Below are positions 38,876 to 51,499 of a stretch of 64,000 nt of DNA, piece by piece. How positions within the stretch are numbered: position 1 is the stretch's first letter; each line of letters starts with the position of its first letter. The notes beneath the pieces are model-generated. The model was not told the DNA's origin, ran no database searches, and saw only the letters and a program-made list of their open reading frames with translations. The translations under genes and the position numbers were made by a program. This stretch comes from Gerris lacustris (taxonomy: Eukaryota; Arthropoda; Insecta; Hemiptera; Gerridae), in the NCBI GenBank assembly GCA_951217055.1, contig OX578281.1, positions 8,772,447 to 8,836,446 of the forward strand, in the 5' to 3' direction.

Positions 38876-39545
38876 TATGAAGATTATCTGAAGAAGGGGG
38901 CTGCTTAAGAACAGCCGAAATCAATAGTTTCAATTACAATATTAGTGTGAAGACATTATCTGAAGAAGGAGGCAGCTTTAGAACAGCCAAAATCAGTCAA
39001 TAGTTTCAATTACAATATTAGTGTGAAGACATTATCTGAAGAAGGGTGCTGCTTTAGAACAGCCAAAATCAGTCAATAGTTTCAATTACAATATTAGTGT
39101 GAAGACATTATCTGAAGAAGGGGGCTGCTTTAGAACAGCCAAAATCAGTCAATAGTTTCAAATACAATATTAGTGTGAAGACATTATCTGAAGAATGAGG
39201 CTGCTTTAGAACAGCCAAAATCAGTCAATAGTCTCAATAACAATATTAGTGTGAAGACATTATCTGAAGAAGGAGGCTGCTTTAGAACAGCCAAAATCAG
39301 TCAATAGTTTCAATTACAATATTAGTGTGAAGACATTATCTGAAGAAGGAGGCTGTTTTAGAACAGCCAAAATCAGTCAATAGTTTCAATTACAATATTA
39401 GTGTGAAGACATTATCTGAAGAAGGAGGCTGCTTTAGAACAGCCAAAATCAGTCAATAGTTTCAATTACAATATTAGTGTGAAGACATTATCTGAAGAAG
39501 GGGGCTGCTTTAGAACAGCCAAAATCAGTCAATAGCTTCAATTAC
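38876..39545. repeat. 76-bp minisatellite, about nine copies
   Basis: The phrase gaagacattatctgaagaag recurs every 76 bp (for example 38951, 39027, 39103). Each unit holds ggctgc-tttagaacagcc, which can form a small hairpin. Units differ by only a few bases. No ORF. Confidence 0.95.
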
Positions 39546-39690
39546 AATAACTCTTATTTGAATGGAGGATTAATATACTTTACAGCTCAGGTTAATAGAT
39601 CCTTTAAGTGCCTACAAATCATATAGACATAAAATACCTAATTAAGTCAGAGGTATTGAAAGTAAGAACCAAACAATAAATGTACAAATA

Positions 39691-40991
39691 GTCCAGTCAA
39701 ATGGTAGTTTGAAGTGGAAAGTTCTGGTGTAATTGTTGTTAGTGGTTTACTTTATGTTTTTTGGGGTGCTGAACACGAATCTGAAGTTGTCCAACAAAAT
39801 TTCCCTCGGCAAATATGAGAAATCATCGAAAAACTACAAAAAAAAATGTTTTTTATTGGTTTTCAGCTTATAACTTGCAAAGCAATCTACTCACGCAAAA
39901 AGTGGTCTAGTAGTAAAATAAAAAGGAGAAAATAATCTACAATTTATGTCTGTAACATTTATTTGTACATCGTATGGTGGGAGTTGAAATATTGGGAAGA
40001 GGTGGCGGGTGGAGGGTACAGGCTGAAGGGTAAACGGTTGGTGGCCAGACTGCGCTGGCAGTTAATTTTATGTTTTTGGGTGTGCTGAACACGAATCTAA
40101 AGTTGTCCAACAAAAATTTTACTTGTGAATATGAGAAATCATCATAAAACCACTTTTTACTTTTATTTTTTTTAGTGGATTTCGCCTTATAACTTACAAA
40201 GCAAGCTATGTACGCAAAAAGTGGAAGGGTAGTAAAATAAAGAGGAGAAAATAACCTACAAATTATTTCTTTACCATTTTTCTGTAAGTCAAATGGTTTC
40301 TATGCAAAAGAGGGGTTGATAATAACAATGTTTACCTACATGAAATAAAGAATAAATATTAATGGTGTTACTTGTTGTTTTTCAAAAATTACTGATTTCC
40401 CGGTTATTTCAACCCCTCTTTTCGACCATTCGACTTACAAAAAAAATGTAAAGAAATAATTTGTAGGTTATTTTCTCCTCTTTATTTTACTACCCTTCCA
40501 CTTTTTGCGGTTTCATGATGATTTCTCATATTCACAAGTAAAATTTTTGTTGGACAACTTTAGATTCGTGTTCAGCACACCCAAAAACATAAAATTAACT
40601 GCCAGCGCAGTCTGGCCACCAACCGTTTACCTTTCAGCCTTTACCCTCCACCCGCCACCTCTTCCCAATATTTCAACTCCCATTTCCGTGAAAACCATAC
40701 GACGTACAAATAAATGTTACAGACATAAATTGTAGATTATTTTCTCCTTTTTATTTTATTACTAGACCACTTTTTGCGTGAGTAGATTGCTTTGCAAGTT
40801 ATAAGCTGAAAACCAATAAAAAACATTTTTTTTTGTAGTTTTTCGATGATTTCTCATATTTGCCGAGGGAAATTTTGTTGGACAACTTCAGATTCGTGTT
40901 CAGCACCCCAAAAAACATAAAGTAAGCCACTAACAACAATTACACCAGAACTTTCCACTTTGAGCCCTTTTCATGCACCATTTGACTGGAC
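39691..40991. mobile_element. 1.3-kb palindromic foldback element, TA-flanked
   Basis: Two arms of about 600 bp (39691-40315 and 40390-40991) are inverted copies around a spacer of roughly 75 bp. The outer ends are gtccagtcaaatgg and ccatttgactggac, each next to TA. Arms hold paired phrases such as gtgctgaacacgaatct and cactttttgcg. Within each arm there is also a shorter repeat of that block. No coding sequence. Confidence 0.9.
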
Positions 40992-42306
40992 TAAAATGGT
41001 TTTCCATATATTCTGATTTTTCATTCCTTTTTTCTAAAATACAGAAAAATATTTTTTTCTATATTCTGCATTCCTGTTCTAAAACTATATAGTAAATGGT
41101 TTTTAAATCAAACCATGTATAATCTAATTATTATACAAAAGATTTCTTACATGATTAAACTAAATTTTGATAACGGATAGTAAATTTGATAATAGATAAC
41201 GAGTTTTGATATTCAAATAATTCACTGAAATATTTTTAAAATACCTGAATATATCATTAGTAAATTATGACACACTATAAACTATCGCCAGAGATAACTG
41301 TCACACGATTTTTTAAAACTATTTTTGCAAATTCTTGTGTAAATAAATGTTTAACAAGATAAAGAGAAAAGGAATTCCGGTCGAACAAATTAGCATTGAT
41401 TCGATCTTTTAACACCGTTTGCATCAATTACGGATAACTGTTTTTATGCAAAACTAGATTCTACAAATGATTTTAAACTAAAAAAAAACAGCTGGGATAA
41501 ATAAACTGATAACAAAAAACGAGAAAAAAACATACTCGATCCGCCCTTAATAAATGAAATGGAAGAGAAGAAATTAAGAGTTTTACTTAAAATTCGAAAT
41601 AATAGCGAGAAATAAAAAAAATGGCCAAAGTTAAACGGAATGCGAATAAACAAAATATTAGTTACAAAGTTCAAGCACACCAAAAAAAAGAGGGCAGTAA
41701 TGCAATTTACAATTAAAATTAATGAATGTCAAGGCTAAAAATTGCACCTAAATGAAATATTAACTAATTTACAATACAACAAAAGTAATAGTTACAATTA
41801 AAGCGTGAATGACCAGTCGCAGCAAGATCCTTAAAAAGATTTGATGACACTAAAATAAATTCGAAAGTTCGGAGTTGGCAGATTTCTCACGTTTCAAACG
41901 AAAACGAAGCGAAGAGGCACAATGAAAATATTTCATGATGGGAGGGAGTAGTCAAGACTCCTAAATAAAATAACCCAGTTTTATTTAATCTTTGCTATGT
42001 GAATATTGTGTTGCGGGTTTATATAATTTAAAGTTTTGTTAAACGTGATTATAACAGCCATGTAGACTTAAGTTAAGTGTTAAGATGATATAATATAATA
42101 TTGAAAAGATCATCCCATTTTGAGAATGTCAAGAATAATATATTGGCATGTAAATAGTTTTAACTAATGTTACTTAAGGCTTATATACATTGTAATTACA
42201 TATTGAAATTCATTTGAACGAAGTCTACAATAGCCCATCATATCCCATATCTGTTTATACAGATATGTATGGGTCGTTTTTAAATAAATTGGGCATTTCG
42301 TTTCTA
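40992..42306. other. Gene-free AT-rich stretch
   Basis: Nothing recognised in 1.3 kb. 41800-41960 is somewhat richer in CpG (cgaaaacgaagcgaagagg) and could be a promoter or UTR exon, but no supporting signal was found. Confidence 0.4.
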
Positions 42307-43152
42307 GTCCAGGAGATAGCGTGCAAAAAAGTGTCTGACTAACATCAAGCTAGAATTTTGTATACAAGTCAATCTTTTAGGGCCTTTTACGAATATGTGG
42401 TCGGCTAAGTTCGTCTGCGGGACATAGCTTGGCAATAGGCGTTTGAAAAAAACAAACCGGTGGAGAGCGGCCATATCTCGCCAATTATGGTGGACAATGT
42501 GATTTTCATGATCCTGAGTACAGAATTAGTTAGTAAACCAAAAATCAAGTCGATGTTATTTTCACACTTAATCCCAAGTAGCACGGCTTTGTCCCTGGGA
42601 CATCCCTGGGACCAGTCACTTTGTCCTTTTGCACATCCCCTGGATGGTAAAATTTTTGATTTTGGACGTCTTATGGCTGACCCGATGTCCGGCCTTCTAA
42701 CCTCCACAGGACGTCCAGAGCATATCCCATGGGATATAGTAGGGACAATTTTAGGACATATCCCATTTAGGATAGCATATGGACGACCAAGGGATACCCA
42801 TGGGTTGAAATAATAGCCATAGAAACCGCTGCTGGTTAGTTATAGGTTAGTTATTCAAATATTACTAAAAATCAACGTTGTCACCTGTCAAGGGACAAAC
42901 TAACATCAACTTGATTTTCGGTCTACTAACTAATTCTGTACTCAGGATCATGAAAATCACATTGTCCACCATAATTGGTGAGACATGGCCGCTCTCCACC
43001 GTTTTGTTTTTTTCAAACGCCTATTGCTAAGCTATGTCCCGCAGACGAACTTAGCCGGCAACATATTCTTAAAAGGCGCTAAAAGATTGACTTGTATACA
43101 AAATTCTAGCTTGATGTTTGTCAGACACTTTTTTGCACGCTATCATCTGGAC
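42307..43152. mobile_element. Second foldback element with GTCCAG ends
   Basis: Arms 42307-42563 and 42903-43152 are inverted copies (tagcgtgcaaaaaagtg; catgatcctgagtacagaat). The ends gtccag..ctggac have TA on both sides, as in the 39691 element. The 340-bp middle repeats catccc(c/a)tgg-like phrases (42590-42800) and differs in composition from the arms. No real gene; ORFs at 42405 and 42460 are arm-derived. Confidence 0.85.
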
Positions 43153-44150
43153 TATTCTAAATGTCGAAAAATAAAAAAATAAAAGTTGGAAAATTTCGAC
43201 ATTTTTGGTACACCCTGGTCCGTTTACTATCCTAATTATGTTTTCGGGCAATTATACGCGAGTTCTATGCATCCTGATTTTTTAACGTTTTTTGTTTGTA
43301 TTTAAAGTCGTAATTTTTATGTCACAAACGTTACCATTGAAAACTGCACTATTTAATACTTACCTCAGTTTTCCTGCAGTAATATACGTTCTAAATGAGC
43401 AATTTAATCACTTAACGTGTAAGAGACCCTCATTTATCTAACTTTATTCGTAAAATGTAAAAAAATTACCAACATGTGTCACATACGTTACCTACAATAT
43501 TAGAAAAGTTGCAATATTTTTAGTTTCAATGCTGATAATTTTAAAGTAATGAGCTGTAATTATTATAAAAACATATTTTAAACAAAACAATATACTTCCT
43601 TGCATAAAGTATTAGCAAAAGTAATTTTCAGAAGAAAAATAAATTCATATTATATTTGAGTAGGTAACGTACGTGACATAGGAAAAAAAGTTGCATTGGG
43701 AAAATAAAAATGTAAAATAAACCATTGAAAAAATCTTATTTTTTTATTTAAATATTATATATTTATATGTCTTAAATATATTTTTAAGAAAAATTATTGT
43801 ACTTTCATCATTGCAAAAAGAAGCGATTTTGCGCAAAATAATAAAAATGACAATAAAAAAATATTAAGTTAAAAGAAAAATTAACTTTTGTTATTACAAA
43901 AAAAACACATAGTGACCACTCGAGGAATCGAACTAGGGACATCTACTCTACTCTCCTTAGTCTACACTATTTTTTTGGGGTCATCCTTTTAAATTCGTTT
44001 ATATTTCTTTTTTACTTTCATATTGATTTTTGGTGGTGGTCTACTTCGAGTAGAATCAACACCAAAAATCGGGACCACGGAAAGGGGTAGGAGACAAAGT
44101 TATCTGGGGCTGTATTAAACATAGCTATTGTGGTTGTTTTTTACTTTCTA
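43153..44150. other. Gene-free stretch with one tRNA-like block
   Basis: Mostly AT-rich. 43910-43965 carries, on the minus strand, a B-box-like GGTTCGATTCC-type sequence (read as ggaatcgaactaggg on plus) without a convincing A-box. Probably a SINE relic. Confidence 0.45.
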
Positions 44151-44189
44151 ATGGATTTACACGTTTAGAGGTCCCCTGAGTCCAAAAAA

Positions 44190-44690
44190 TTGGATTTTAA
44201 AAAATGTCTGTCTGTCGTCTGTGCAGACGCATGGAGCCTAATCTACTGGGCCGATATTGACGAAATTTGGCATACATCTTCAGAAAAATCATACCCTGAG
44301 GCGAAATCGAAAAATGAAGTTTAACTCCAAATTTGGGGGCGCTACCCCACAAAAACAAGAAAAAAAATTATTTCTCGAAAACTGTTCCGACGATTTTAAT
44401 TAAAAAATTCTTAAAAGTAATCCATTTAAATTTGAATCTAACGATATAAGTCGTTTTCCCGGGAAAAATCTAGTTCCTGAGAAAATAGCTTAAAACGCGG
44501 ACGGAGAGAGCCCGGGTTCGATTCCCCGCACCGGAGAAGTTATTTTCATGATACATTTTGATGAAACGTTCAATAATAATTAAGTGTACATACGAAAACT
44601 AATAAATGGAAAACACTGGACTAAGTAATTATGCATATGTATATGAGAAAGTTTGTCTGAGTTGTCTCGGACCGATTTTTTCTATTAAAA
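44190..44690 (+). repeat. Dispersed repeat, tail shared with 51540-52140
   Basis: Shares with 51950-52140 the block gggttcgattccccgc, then aactaataaatggaaaa and gagttgtctcggaccgat; the last block also occurs inverted near 5670. A GGTTCGATTCC box could act as a pol III B-box. No A-box seen; likely a SINE-like or truncated element. Confidence 0.65.
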
Positions 44691-44829
44691 ATTATAGCTA
44701 CTATAGTTTTTCGATTAAAAATGAAAACTACATATTGTTGTTTTTCGATTAAAAATGATAGCTAATAATGTTGTGGGTTTTTTTTTTATACTGATATATT
44801 ATTTGAAAAGAATAATGAGAAAAAAAGGA

Positions 44830-45240
44830 ACTTACTGATGAGTAACGGTCGGTAGCGGTAGGAGATCGGAAGTAGTGGGGATAAGCGGAAGTGACAGCGG
44901 TATGGTCAGAAGTAGCAGGAACTAACTTCTACTCTCCACTGATCCAGAGTCTCAACTGGCGGCGGCAGGAAAGGGCGGCAGCGATAGGAAATCTGAGATA
45001 TTGGCGGATGGGACGATAGTGGCGGTTGGCGAATCAGGAACCAGGCGCGTATGTGTCAACTTCCTTAGGCCAGTGACATATAGTGCGAGGGCTCGCCTTG
45101 CCTGGGTAGTACATTGAGAGGCAAGTTAGGCCATATGAGGCGCGGACGGGCACCGAAAACTCCGTGACTTACCACTGACCGAGAAGGACTTGAAGGACAG
45201 GCGCGGCATTCGCTCGTTGAATCAGGTAGCGGGGCATTGT
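44830..45240. other. GC-rich, purine/pyrimidine-skewed island
   Basis: About 400 bp with many ggcgg, gcggta and ccgagaagg phrases, sharply different from its surroundings. An ORF on the minus strand (45304-45065) passes through it but has no motif. It could be part of a transposon or a CpG-type promoter; undecided. Confidence 0.4.
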
Positions 45241-45800
45241 GGCATTTCGACTTGAACACATGGTTTATAATTTTGTATGTAGCCCGATTTACGACTGAGT
45301 ACAAGGGTTTTTATTACTTGGTACTTACAAAGGGCAAAACATACAGCCCTAAACACATCTTAACTACTACTTGTGTACAAGTATATATGTATAAACAGTG
45401 CTTCATTTGTACAAAAAAAAGAGGTTCCGTTATTGTGACCTTGTGGTCCAAAAGTTTTGAAATTTTGACTTTTTAAAACGATATTTGAACGCTCTTCTAA
45501 GCATTTTAGATGTGTGAATACAACATTTGTATTCACACTTTGTAAAAAATAAACAAAAAAATAAATTAAAAAAAACACGTGTGCACTAATAATCTTCCCT
45601 CAGAGGAACCGTCACAAATCAAGCACTTGTGTAAATATATATTTATGTTATGATAAATATAGAGACGTGTTGTTACAGTATTATAACTAACATAAAAAAA
45701 AATACGTTATCCTTAAAGAGACCTTTTTTTAAAGCTTAAAAGTGCGACGGAATTTTCTCACGTCAGAGTTGTACTTTCTAAAATATTGGTAATATAATTT

Positions 45801-46541
45801 GAGTACCCGAATTCCAAAAGCAGTTATATCCAAAAAAAAAAAAAAAAAATGAGGTATTGGTATCCCTGGATTTGTTTTTTAAAGCTCTACAAGGTTCTGC
45901 AGTCAAATACTTCCAAAAAAATTAAACCTATTAAAGAACCTAGATTGAAATATTAGTGCGGTTACAAAAGCAGTTATATCCTTAGTGTACTCGGATTCAA
46001 AAGGAGCTATATCCATAACTGATTAAACAGCTATATTCTATGTACACATTATAGAGTTACTCTGAGTAAGGCTGCAAAATCATCTATATCCTTCTTTACA
46101 CATTTCTATCTTCTTTTAAACAGAAAAAAAATATGATAGAAGAGAAAAAAATATTATAGTGGCTACACTGAATAAATAATAGTTTAAATAGTTAAAATAA
46201 TAGTTTATAACTGCTTAATTTATTGGATATAACTGCTTTTGCTGCAGCACACTAATCCAACATGGCGGTGGGTTTGGTTGCAAAAGTAGCTATAAACAAA
46301 ACACTGTGACAAAACCAGCTATGTGATTATTTCTTTTGTTCATAAAAAAGAAAATAATAGCCTGAGATTATAGGGCTTTTGTCCACTAAATTAATTATTA
46401 GTTATTGATTTAAAAAAAAAAATAAAATAAAAAAATAAAAAATAACCTGATAACACAATTTAGTAAATAGCTAGACGTTATTCGTGCTTTGCCAAAAAAA
46501 AAATTCAAGTGGATATAGCTGCTTTTGGAATTCAGCTACTC
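45801..46541. mobile_element. MITE-like element with 31-bp ends and internal copies of the end
   Basis: gagta-c-gaattccaaaagcag-tatatcc is inverted between the two ends. The phrase caaaagcagttatatcc recurs at least four times inside in either orientation. 741 bp, no ORF. Confidence 0.8.
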
Positions 46542-46584
46542 ATTTGCTGATTGGACTGGATGGATTTTATTTACCGCCTCTAAT

Positions 46585-46715
46585 TCTAATTTGCTTCCGA
46601 GCTTACCGAAGGTAATGGAAGCTACGTGATTGTTCCGAATAACGAACATTTTTCAGGCCTCCGATTTTCTAAAGTTCCAAGACAGAAATCCGTTTCAGAC
46701 ATCAGGGAACATTTT
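46585..46715 (-). repeat. Partial copy of the 12520-12865 repeat
   Basis: ttgcttccgagcttaccga and gacagaaatccgtttcagac blocks, in the order of the 505-687 copy. Confidence 0.7.
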
Positions 46716-46941
46716 ACTTATTATTATTACTAATAAAAAAAACAATATTATTATTAAACATTATATTTATCAGGAAAATTTGGATTTCGACTTAAATTAC
46801 TTGATCCAGAGAAGTTTATTCGTCCATTAAAGTATCCACAAGCAAAGTACCCTCCACTACTCCAAAATAAATATCGTCTTTTTCAGCATTAATCAACATA
46901 TTTCTATGAATGGAACAATTAAGGTGATTTTTTTTTTTTTA

Positions 46942-47475
<534 letters not shown>

Positions 47476-47524
47476 ACCGTAATAATTAACCATTTTACTA
47501 AACAGATGTTTGACCAGACAACAC

Positions 47525-47762
47525 GACTTTTCGGAACTTCTTTAGATTGTTATTCGCCTAATAAAAAGAGAGAGAGGTTAACCATCTAATGAAGGTATAA
47601 GGAATGATCATCTTTAGACTGTTACTCCCCTTATCAAAGCAAAAGTGGGATATTCCTTTGTCCCAAAGTACATTGGACTAAATATCCCTTTTTCTTAATA
47701 GTATTTAGACAAAGTCATCTTTATTCTAAAACAACATAGGGGAGTAACAATCTAAAGAAGTA
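47525..47762. mobile_element. MITE-like inverted repeat
   Basis: aacttctttagattgttattcgcc at the left is inverted at the right (ggggagtaacaatctaaagaagt); a third copy of the phrase lies at 47610-47635. Confidence 0.65.
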
Positions 47763-49075
47763 CAGAATTTGATCTGCTTATTTAGCGTACCTACTCAATA
47801 TAGAGGTCTAAAAATGTATGAATTTAGACGACAGATGGAGCTTAACGGCCCCCATACACGGTCAAACATTTTGCGCAAACCTGATGTCGGGCAAATTTAG
47901 GCCATACACGTCAAACATCATGTTTGCGCAAACATATAAATATACACGTTTCGAGATTATAAAAACCTCAGTTTATTTTGTGAAATTCTTGGGACAATTC
48001 ACGATAAACGGCGATGAATTCACGCCAGAATTCTCTATATTTAACATTTTTTATGGCCATGATAATAATCTACATATTATAAACGGAACACAGGTCGAGA
48101 ATGAAGCACAGATAATAAATGCATCACCGGTGATTATGATATATGAATAATTAGAAGAAACCGGCGGGAAATAAAGAGCGGGAACCAATGAAAAATCCTG
48201 ATTTCTAGCCCGAACAGTTAAAGCCCTTTCCTTCCCACTTCTGGAGAGCGGGCATTTCTCCCAGTACGAGAAACTGGCGGGAAACAAAGAGCGGGAACCA
48301 ATTAAAACTTCCCCTTTGAATATTTCTCTCCATGAGCAGCTGGCGGGAAAAAAATTATAATAATAATATTACTCAATATTATAAATAAGCGGTGCAAAAC
48401 AATGTTCACTTTTACGAGGGTTTTTTTTTTAAACTACATAATTTTACTTACTGTATTAGTACTTAGTAGACATATAAAATTAACTTCTAAATGAAGATCC
48501 TGTCTATAGCAGTTACTTGTTACTTATACAGTTGTCACATTGCTGTGGGGACATTAAATTGTAAGTATAAATGTTATAAAATTAGTTTGCTTGTTACAAA
48601 AATAATAAAATGAAATAATTTAACTGCCCATTTTTTAATCGACCATGGATTCAGTCCCAAGCCGGCCGGTTAATAGCGCTAGTTAAAAAAAAAGTATCTG
48701 CATTTAAATCCATCATATCCCATTTGATTAAGGTATTTTTAAACATACATATTTAAAACATTTTTAATAGGTGGTTAGTTTTTGATTTCACCAAAATCGG
48801 ATTTATTTTCATCAAAATCTTGAAAATAAAATCTCAGGAAAAACTGGACTACATTTAAAAAATTTGTAGAATCAAAATTATCTGAACCGTTTTCAATAAA
48901 ATATTTTTTTTTTAGGTTTTTTCATGGTGTTTAGGGGTGGTGCTCCAGAGCTAAAGTAAATTTCTCGATTTTTATTTAGGTTATAATTTTTCTGAACATG
49001 TAGGTATTACAAATTTAATCGTAATAGGTTAAAATGAATTTCCGGGCTATTACTATACTTTCTCTTTACAATAAT

Positions 49076-50105
49076 CAGTGTCGGACTGGCCAGGTCGGTA
49101 AGTCGGCATTTGCCGAGGGCCCACGGGCTCAAGGGGCCCAAGGAAGGGCCCACGATTTTAAATATTTTTATCCAATGCCGTAAGATGTATTCAAATGAAA
49201 TAAATTATCAATAAGCATAAATACTAGCTGGTCCCTTGGCCAGCGCAAGCGCCGGCCAGTGAGCTCCAGCTAGGCTTGGCACGTTCAGGAGAGCCCCAAA
49301 AATTTAGGGTAATCTAAAGTAACCGGAAATCACTGGATTTAAATTGTTTAAATGGAATAATTTTTTTTTCGGAATCCTTTTGTTTATTGTCAAATAACTG
49401 CTGTATACCCAATTTGGTGACGTTCGGACCATAAATTAGGTTTTTCTAAAAAAAGTGGCAAGATTTTTCAGCTCTAAAATTTAGGAACATTTTTGGTCGA
49501 CGATCCGATAAGTAATGTATATGGTCGGCAATAAGATTTTTCAAAAAAAAAAATTAAAAAAATGTTCTTAAACATTTTTTTTCTGCCAAGTATTTGGCAA
49601 GATAAAGCCCATCAAATATTTTTATGATCTGTTTTGTCAATCAGCCTAAGGTATTCTCTCGGGCAGGAATTATTAAGTTATTTAATGCTGATGAACTGTG
49701 AAAGACACATAAACCCAAATTATTAACAGGTACTAGGGGCGAACTTAGGAAAAAAACTAATTATGTGATTTTGATTACTCCGTTCGAATCCTATTTTAAC
49801 AATATCAAGAAAATGTTTAAAATATCCATTTCAGCCACAGTTTCATTCTTATGTAAGCCTACTTTATTGTTTCTTCAAAATAATGTTTTAAAATTAGATT
49901 TTTATTTTAAGAAAATAAAATATAATATAAAGAATAAACATTGTGGCCTAAGTAGTGACTATGACATCATAGTTAATATTTGATAATTAATCCTCTACAA
50001 AATTACTATGATGTATATTCAGTATTCAGTATAAAAATTAAAACGTGGGAGGGGGCCCAAGACAAATTTTTGCCGAGGGCCCAGAAAGCTACCAGTCCGA
50101 CATTG
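49076..50105. mobile_element. hAT-type element with exact 8-bp target duplication
   Basis: ACAATAAT at 49068-49075 and 50106-50113. Ends cagtgtcggactgg and ccagtccgacattg, followed inside by gccgagggccca on both sides. Only short AT-rich ORFs inside; no transposase recognised. Confidence 0.88.
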
Positions 50106-50274
50106 ACAATAATATATACTGATGCGTATATGATAAAGTAAAGAATAAATAATCTCCATTCTAGACGGGATTCGAACAGGATTACCTTGAACAATATTCA
50201 AACACTGTCTACAAACAAGGCTATGGACGTTCAAACCGCTGTTTCCGCAAAAAATTTCGGACACAACCGATCTG

Positions 50275-50498
50275 GGTAAAATCGGATTGTACGTGCCCCC
50301 ACTTTGAGGTTAGGTGATAAAATCCCGCATATTAAATTAAAAACCTTAATTTTGTGTGCCCTTGAATTTTCTATAGCCGCTCCGCACCGCTTCGCGGTGC
50401 TCCGCTCATTTTCTGAAGAAAAACAACCCTCCTGTGTATAAACCAGGTAGAGGTCCAACTCGAAGAAATTTCCAGGGCACGTACAATCCGATTTAGCC
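50275..50498. mobile_element. 224-bp MITE with 8-bp target duplication
   Basis: CCGATCTG at 50267-50274 and 50499-50506. The 23-bp ends gg(t/c)(a/t)aaatcggattgtacgtgcc are inverted. Inside is a short gccgctccgcaccgcttcgcgg GC-rich hairpin. Confidence 0.85.
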
Positions 50499-50508
50499 CC
50501 GATCTGCT

Positions 50509-50955
50509 TCAAAATGTTTGCGCAAACAGTCAAACATCCCCATACACGGTCAAAATGTTTGCGCATACACTCAAACATCCCCATGCACGGTCAAAATGTT
50601 TGCGCAAACAGTCAAACATCCCCATATACGGTCAAAATGTTTGCGCTAACAGTCAAACATCCCCATACACGGTCAAAATGTTTGTGTAAACACTCAAACA
50701 TCCCCATGCACGGTCAAAATGTTTGCGCAAACAGTCAAACATCCCCATACACAGTCAAAATGTTTGCGCAAACACTCGAACATCCCCATACACGGTCAAA
50801 ATGTTTGCGCAAACACTCAAACATCCCCATACACGGTCAAAATGTTTTGCGCAAACACTCAAACATCCCCATACACGGTCAAAATGTTTGCGCAAACACT
50901 CAAACATCCCCATACACGGTCAAATGTTTGCGCAACCATTTTGACCGTGTATGGG
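50509..50955. repeat. 41-bp tandem array, about eleven copies
   Basis: The unit catccccatacacggtcaaa-atgtttgcgcaaacactcaa repeats every 41 bp. Each unit contains the terminal sequence of the host element and an inner palindrome-like gtttgcgcaaac. ORFs across it in all frames repeat with a 41-residue period and are artefacts. Confidence 0.95.
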
Positions 50956-51499
50956 GGCCTTAAGAATTATTGAGTTTTGCTCCGAAGAAAGGCTTCCAGC
51001 AACACTTTTTTTCAATGTGATCATATGAAATGAATACACCCTGAATACTACAAATTTGAATAAATATACTTACGTGAGTCGATATGCTTTAGTTATTACT
51101 ACAGTCCGATCAGGGAGTAGCTCCGTCTTCTCTATACACTAAACTAACTCTGATGATCATCTACTAAAAGTAGGCTCAATCCCTTTTTATATTTATGGTT
51201 TGAAGACCCTCCTGAGTCAGCATGGATCTCCCAGTCCCATAACATCCTCTTTAGAAGAGATATAGTGTTAGGTACTAAAACTATTAATGTCTCACCCAAA
51301 CATTTAAACTATGCCCTTTAAAGTAACTTCATAAAAAAAGGCTAAGTAACTACTAAATCTATTTTGACATAAGGTCTATAAGGTCCTATACCCCCACAAC
51401 ATAAATTATACAGTACATTAATATAACTTTAAAAAAAAAATAAAAATAAAAAAGAGGATTTACAAGTAAATAAGTGTATGTACTAAGGGTGCTTTTAGG

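Larger units (their letters stand above)
47846..50959. mobile_element. TTAA-flanked element containing a 41-bp array and two nested insertions
   Basis: TTAA at 47842-47845 and 50960-50963. The inner ends are (c)ggcccccatacacggtcaaa and its complement, matching over about 20 bp. TTAA duplication suggests a piggyBac-type transposase. Nested inside are a hAT-type element at 49076-50105 and a small MITE at 50275-50498; the right end is a 41-bp tandem array derived from the terminal sequence. Pairing of the two ends over 3.1 kb is inferred. Confidence 0.65.

Noticed and set aside
38876..39545. CRISPR-like array
   Set aside because: Units are contiguous with no unique spacers, and this is an animal genome; it is a minisatellite.
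42405..42813. ORFs in the second palindrome
   Set aside because: Follow the inverted arms and middle repeat; no known domain, and both strands are open to the same degree.
45065..45304. 79-codon ORF in the GC-rich island
   Set aside because: Open mainly because of GC content; no motif or splice support.
50514..50973. 149-codon ORF with His/Pro repeats
   Set aside because: Exists in several frames because the 41-bp unit keeps frames open; repeat artefact.
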